Position numbers and translations under genes: made by a program. Shown here piece after piece: positions 41,722 through 64,000 of a DNA stretch of 64,000 nt. This DNA is from Halisarca cf. caerulea. Its lineage: Eukaryota; Porifera; Demospongiae; Chondrillida; Halisarcidae. The notes under the pieces were generated by a model. It saw only the letters and a list, made by a program, of their open reading frames with translations, did not search any database and was not told where the DNA came from. The stretch lies in assembly GCA_963170055.1 (NCBI GenBank), contig CAUJGJ010000161.1, forward strand, positions 2,240,475 through 2,304,474. The letters run 5' to 3'. The number at the start of each line of letters is the position of its first letter. Position 1 is the first letter of the stretch.

Positions 41722-41732
41722 GGGGAATCCCC
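41722..41732. promoter_or_regulatory. kappaB-like palindrome
   Basis: GGGGAATCCCC fits the GGGRNNYYCC consensus of NF-kappaB/Rel sites and lies in the centre of the shared promoter. It is a short motif, so chance is possible. Confidence 0.35.
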
Positions 41733-41744
41733 ACTGGCTGTATT

Positions 41745-41757
41745 GTTGCTTAGAAAC
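41745..41757. promoter_or_regulatory. X-box (RFX binding site)
   Basis: GTTGCT-T-AGAAAC matches the X-box consensus RYYNYY-N1-3-RRNRAC at every position. It ends 9 bp before the CFAP70 start codon. RFX factors drive ciliary genes through such sites in animals, which agrees with CFAP70 being an axonemal protein. Confidence 0.75.
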
Positions 41758-41766
41758 CACATTACA

Positions 41767-55676
<13,910 letters not shown>

Positions 55677-57866
55677 ATGCTTCTTGTAGCATTGGTTCTA
55701 TACGTGCACTCAGAACCTATAATCACTGGTACTTTACACTGTTGCACATGTCAAGCATATTTCAGTTTGTGTATCCTTTATCCTATTGTTCAACAGTGAT
55801 GCAGGTTATAGTTATTGCTGTAAGCTACATTTTTATAGTAATCTTGTATCCATTTATGTTGGTTGCATTATTGATACATGGTAGATTTTTATGTACTAAT
55901 GTATAATTGTAATGACTAATTGTGCTTTGTATTCTATGTTGTTGGAGTTTTGTAAGCTATAGTTGCGCAAATGAAAAGTTTCTTTAAAGAACAAAATCTA
56001 TTATTCTTAATTAACAACATGCAAGTTAACAGTATCAACAGCATGCTATGCTCAAGGTCTAGCTATAAGTTGTATAAGGCACGGTATTATATAATTATAG
56101 TAGCGTGCTTGATTCACTGATGGCATTCAGATGCATGCTTGTTCACTATATGTGCAATTGCAATTTAAGTTAAGTAGCATGCATGCCCCATGTTCCATGC
56201 ATTGCAGCTATCGCATTTCATACATGCATTAATTACTTTGTGCATGCAAACATTACTGCATGCAGGAATTTTGTGCACGCATATAAGAATAATTAGAATA
56301 TACTGTATGCAACTGCAATAATATATAATTAGAATATACTGTATGCAACTGCAAATGTGCATAAAATCAAATTCGGGACACTTGAAAATACCATGCATGG
56401 CCATGCAGGATCCAATATAGCTATATACACGGGACATTGGGTATATACACGTACGTTATATGGTCCCAAATTCTCCTCCATTGACATGCATTAATTTTGT
56501 ATACCTGCAAAATAAGAACACTTTAAATTTGTATATTATTCTGTAATCAGGACGTGCAGACTTTTCTGGTCCCATGCAAGGTTATATTCCCAGGTATTAT
56601 TACGTACCTCTGATTTGTGCATGGACACATGCATGTGCATGCAGATTAATGCAGCTGCAAAGATCGAGACACAATAATATTATGTTATTAGCAAGAGATT
56701 CAGTCAGATATAATGACTTCAATACCATGATTAAGTTTTATTGTACAACACTATAGCCATGCAATAGAATGAAATAAATCCAACTTTTTGGCAGTGAATC
56801 TACTGCCTTAATCAGGGATACAGGTTAAACAAAAGATACTCAAATATATACTGGAGGGTGACATACCATGATTTGTATATGACAAGTATGATAGAAGCTT
56901 AAGCAAAATTTAAAGATGTGCATGTAGCACAACCAAAGGCACATCCAACGTCACCCTGATATACATTGAACCGGGACAAGGGCAGGTTACCACATGAGTA
57001 TATATACAGCACTACGTATTTGACTAGATACTGTACATAGCAACTTTGGTTGCCATTTCTCTTCCTTTCTTTTTGCATACAATGTAGATCAGTCTATTGT
57101 TTTTTTTTTCTCTTATCCCATGTCATCAACCTGTTTGTGTTACATGTTCCTTTGGTTGTGCTACACATCTGTTTCTTCTGTACTAGTGTTGTACGATAAC
57201 CTAATCATGAATGAATGTAGCCACTCAGGCCTATTTCAGACTTCAATACCCTCAATTTGTCTTTTATATATTGTTTGTATGATTTGTCACTGGTGCCAAA
57301 TGTATATTTTCCTTTAATACCTGTAATCTGTTTAACGACATTGGAGCAACCCTGGGAAATCATGCAGGACACTTTTGCAGGTCCCCAAGGTGTCCATAGT
57401 ATTATCCAGGTTCCACTGTATACATACGTATATACGTATAATATACTATATATATTCGATCAAAGATCAATTATAATAGTAAATTAAAACACAATATAAT
57501 ATACCCATGTGCAGCTCTGATTGCCTATAATATAATTGTCATGCATATTATGTGATATATTAAGTATTACAGTGGACCTCACATATATCCATACCTCACC
57601 CATGCAATATCTAGATTCCTCAAGGTCACCTTCCGCTGCATCGAATGAACAAATCTGCAATAATCCTATATTGCATTTAGATGCTATTCTCCTTCAATTT
57701 TATTCAGACAATTCCCTCAATCACTTATATGATATAAATTATCTACAATTTCATCCTGAACATGTATGTATGGATGTATGTGCATGAGTGAGTTATGTAT
57801 GTCTGATCATGATTATATTATATATTTTTTTTTTTCTGCCTTGGGATCCATGACCTCATCTCTTCC
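55677..57866. other. Intergenic AT-rich DNA, no gene seen
   Basis: This holds the CFAP70 3' flank, then AT-rich sequence with many ATGCATGCAT runs. A likely old repeat lies at about 57000-57420, ending GTTCCACTGTATAC. Nothing coding could be supported before the retroelement fragment. Confidence 0.6.
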
Positions 57867-57867
57867 T

Positions 57868-59335
57868 TGGGATCACAATTCAGAGTTTTTTATCTCGATG
57901 ATGGGACTCTGGATGGTTCTCTGGATGAGATCTGCTCGGACTTGGCTTTCATTGAAAGCAAGGCTCAACTCCTTGGCCTGGTCTTGAACCACGCCAAGTC
58001 AGAAGTGATCTGTGCGAATAAGGATGTCGAGTCTTCCATTCTGTCCGCCTTCCCCACACTTCACCCTACTGACCCCAGCCATGCAGTTCTCCTTGGATCA
58101 CCAATTGGAGGCATGGAAGCTACTGAAGACATCCTCTCAACTAAGATCACTGATTTGCAGAGGTTGGGTGAGCGGTTACTTCTACTTGAGGCTCACGATT
58201 CACTGTGTTTACTCCGGAGTGCATTTTCCATCCCAAAGCTCATGTACGTCCTTAGAACTGCTCCTTGTTTTCTGTCACCCTTGCTAGCCAGCTTTGACCG
58301 TCTTCAGTGTTCGCTGTTAGAGTCAATCTGTAACATTCAGATGAGTGATTTTAGCTGGCAGCAGGCTTCCCTACCCATCAACAGTGGAGGCTTGGGAATT
58401 AGGAGTGCTGTTATGCTGGCACCATCAGCCTATTTGGCTTCAGCTGCTGGCAGTCCTTCCATTTCTCAGGCCATTTTGCCTACAACCGTGGACCCTTTCC
58501 TGCCAACCATCCAGACCCAGGCACTGGTCGAATGGAAAAAACTTGTGGGCCAATCTGTTGAGCCCCCCACAGGACTTTTGGCTTCCAAACAGAGAGCCTG
58601 GGACTCTCTAGTCATCAAGGGCTCCTTCTCGACACTACTCCAACAGCAGGTGGCCAATCCCAGGGATCGGGCACGTTTGCAGGCTTGCAGCCAGAAGGAA
58701 TCTGGTGCTTGGCTCACTGCCCCACCAATCAGCAGCCTTGGTCTCTGGATGTGCAATGCAACCATTCATGTGCCACTGGTTTACGGCTGGGTGCGTGCAT
58801 TTGTGCCCCCCATGACTGCACACACTGTGGGGGAAGGGTGGATGAATATGGGCTGCATGGATTGAGTTGCCGCAGAAGCGTAGGGAGATTGCCCCGTCAT
58901 AGCCAGCTAAACACCATCATCAAACAGTCCCTCGCCAGAGCAAATATTCCTTCTGTTTTAGAACCGCAGGGACTGTCCCGTTCGGATGGCAAACGCCCTG
59001 ACGGGATGACCATTACACCATGGGTCCAAGGTCGTCTCCTTATTTGGGATGCCACATGCTGGGACTCCTTTGCAGCATCTAATCTCCAGCTTGCCATGTC
59101 AGGTCCTGGACGGGTGGCAGACCTGGCTGCGAGGAGGAAGAAGGATACCTACCGAGAGATGGCACAAATCCATGATTTTGTCCCCATTGCTGTGGAGACA
59201 TCAGGGGCTTTTGGTGAGGACACAATCCAATTCCTTCACCAATTAGCATCACGTTTGCAACTAGAATCAAAGGACGTACCCTCTAGAGTACCTAAAATTA
59301 TGTCAACAAATCAGTGTGTGCATCCAAAACTTTAA
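57868..59335 (+). pseudogene. 5'-truncated non-LTR retrotransposon (RT palm to endonuclease)
   Basis: The frame opens directly at the catalytic palm motif (FRVFYLDDGTLDGSLDEI), so the fingers are missing, as in a 5'-truncated insertion. It continues through KSEVICAN, LGSPIGGMEA, LPINSGGLGIRS and KESGAWLTAPPISSLGL. A one-base shift near 58770 moves the frame. The second frame then has a Cys/His cluster (CAPHDCTHCGGRVDEYGLHG, then LSC) and a PD-(D/E)XK-like site (SDGKRPDGM ... LLIWDATCWD), followed by FVPIAVETSGAFG. The order RT, CCHC, then restriction-like endonuclease is that of early-branching non-LTR elements. It shares family features with the copy at 12.0-15.0 kb and is not functional. 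Confidence 0.88.
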
Positions 59336-59460
59336 TTGTGCATCCATTTTAGGTTGTTGTACTTTGGTTAGTTCTGTGCCTTGATTTTCCGTGTATTTAC
59401 TATTAATTATTATTATGTATGCATGTTATTGTGTATCTATGTATGCCAATAATAATAATA

Positions 59461-59503
<43 letters not shown>

Positions 59504-59779
59504 TATAATTAAGCACATGTATGCATAATAATATGCTGTAGAACTCGAATATACAATTATGTAATTTTATTGGTTGCATGGTAATCCCTATACATATATC
59601 ATTCCTATAAGTGTAAAGGTTTAATTGAGTTCATTCAGTAGCTTTTTACTCACTCTTAAGTGTCATTTTTGGTTTTCCACCTGTACTGCTTGCATGGAAA
59701 TGTGCAGCAGCTTTGAGGTTAAAGGGCCATTTTGGCCTAATACGACCTATAATAATAATAATAATAATAATAATAAATT

Positions 59780-60017
59780 AGTCTTTTTCAATTGGTTTAA
59801 CGGAAAGTGTTATATAGTATTCGAAAACTAAAGTTTAAGAACTTCAAAGATGAAGTGTCCTGAGTATAGTATTTTTGGCTAATGCCTGGAAAATTAATTA
59901 CTCCCAACTTGAGGTACCGTGCTTCCGTTAATTGTAATGAAAATTTTAAATGCGTTAATAGCAATGAAACATGCGTTAATTCAAACAATTAACCATTAAA
60001 CCAATTTAAAAAGACTG
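59780..60017. mobile_element. MITE with subterminal repeats, copy 2
   Basis: It has the same ends as 25183-25901 (AGTCTTTTTCAATTGGTTTA ... TTTAAAAAGACTG) and the same inner CCGTTAATTGTAATGAAA units, but is only 238 bp long. It sits within an AAT microsatellite. Confidence 0.85.
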
Positions 60018-60207
60018 TAATAATAATAATACGTATACTTAATTAATTGCATGGGTGGCATGCAAGTGCATATGTACAATGTCATTTATATATATTTGAT
60101 CTGGATAGAAATGGTCTTTAAGCTATGAATATTAATATTATACGTATATAGCTACATCAAGTGATATGGATCATGCACTGTCATGCAATAAAGTATATGT
60201 ATATATA

Positions 60208-60381
60208 CAGTGAATTCTCGTTAATCCGCCACCGCTTTATCCGCCAAACCCTTTTATCCGCCATCAATTTCGTGCATGAATTAGGACAAAATACTGCAAA
60301 TTGATTTGGATAATCCGCCAAACTCATTAATCCACCAATATTCTTCAAAACGAATTGTGGCGGATTAACGAGAATTCACTG
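60208..60381. mobile_element. MITE with perfect 23-bp inverted ends
   Basis: CAGTGAATTCTCGTTAATCC plus GCC and its exact inverse complement bound 174 bp, flanked by TA. TTTATCCGCCA and TAATCCGCCAAAC motifs repeat inside. The perfect ends suggest recent activity compared with its neighbours. Confidence 0.9.
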
Positions 60382-60718
60382 TACTTAATTGTATGACAGT
60401 GCATGCAATTCAAATTCTTAATATACGATATATAAAGTCAAGATATACTGAATACATACGTATATCTCTCGCAGGCTTTTGTGTTTTGATCATAATATAA
60501 TTATGCACTATAGAATTAGATAATAGCAGATTTAATAAAATAAATTCAAGACATGCATGGTACATTGCTTTCATCCACACAATATGTATATAACAATCCA
60601 AAACACGTGCACTGTACAGTACAGGCAACACATAGGGGTAAAACCCCATGATGAATTAACACAGTCATAACAACATTTTCCAGTTGAAATAATAATTAGT
60701 AATAATAACAATTGATTA

Positions 60719-64000
<3,282 letters not shown>

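Larger units (their letters stand above)
41677..41766. promoter_or_regulatory. Bidirectional promoter, NDUFAF5 / CFAP70
   Basis: The two ATG codons point away from each other and are 90 bp apart. The promoters and 5' leaders must overlap, unless leader exons lie further out. No TATA box is seen. Confidence 0.8.
59336..60718. other. Intergenic region with repeats
   Basis: Contains an (AT)n run at 59464-59500 behind the retroelement, an (AAT)n tract at 59752-59776, two MITEs listed separately, and the 3' flank of the integrin gene. No gene was seen. Confidence 0.7.

Overview
The window is nuclear DNA of an animal, most likely a sponge. Genes are split into many short exons with GT-AG introns, and the intergenic DNA is AT-rich and full of microsatellites and small inverted-repeat transposons. 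The gene set is metazoan: a bHLH-PAS factor, integrin beta, dihydropyrimidinase, NDUFAF5 and CFAP70. The sponge guess rests on recalled knowledge that large families of Pmp-like beta-helix membrane proteins, often encoded by one exon, are common in sponges. It is an inference, not a sequence match.

Layout. 0.4-2.2 kb (+): last two exons of a coiled-coil, P/Q-rich protein with a coding minisatellite. 2.4-11.4 kb (+): a complete nine-exon bHLH-PAS transcription factor (710 aa). 12.0-15.0 kb (-): a decayed non-LTR retrotransposon. 16.0-20.0 kb (-): a single-exon gene for a 1,346-aa beta-helix/multi-pass membrane protein. 20.6-29.1 kb (-): a complete nine-exon dihydropyrimidinase gene (498 aa, all metal ligands present). 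29.3-36.2 kb: no host gene, but a 1.46-kb inverted-repeat element carrying a PHD-like fragment, a MITE, a large palindrome with a hammerhead-like core, and a dispersed repeat. 36.3-41.7 kb (-): NDUFAF5 (nine exons, 325 aa). 41.8-55.7 kb (+): CFAP70 (19 exons, 1,077 aa). 57.9-59.3 kb (+): a 5'-truncated copy of the same retrotransposon family. 60.7 kb to the window end (-): the 3' half of an integrin beta gene.

Exon chains were built by hand from reading frame, phase and homology. All internal junctions used here are GT-AG and keep phase. The most informative regulatory observation is the 90-bp gap between the divergent NDUFAF5 and CFAP70 start codons. It holds a textbook RFX X-box (41745-41757) ten bases before the ATG of the ciliary gene, and a palindromic kappaB-like site.

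The mobile fraction is mainly short non-autonomous DNA transposons. Most have CAGT...ACTG ends flanked by TA, as in the Tc1/mariner group. One is a clear hAT-type element with a perfect 8-bp target duplication. Many sit inside introns of the host genes.
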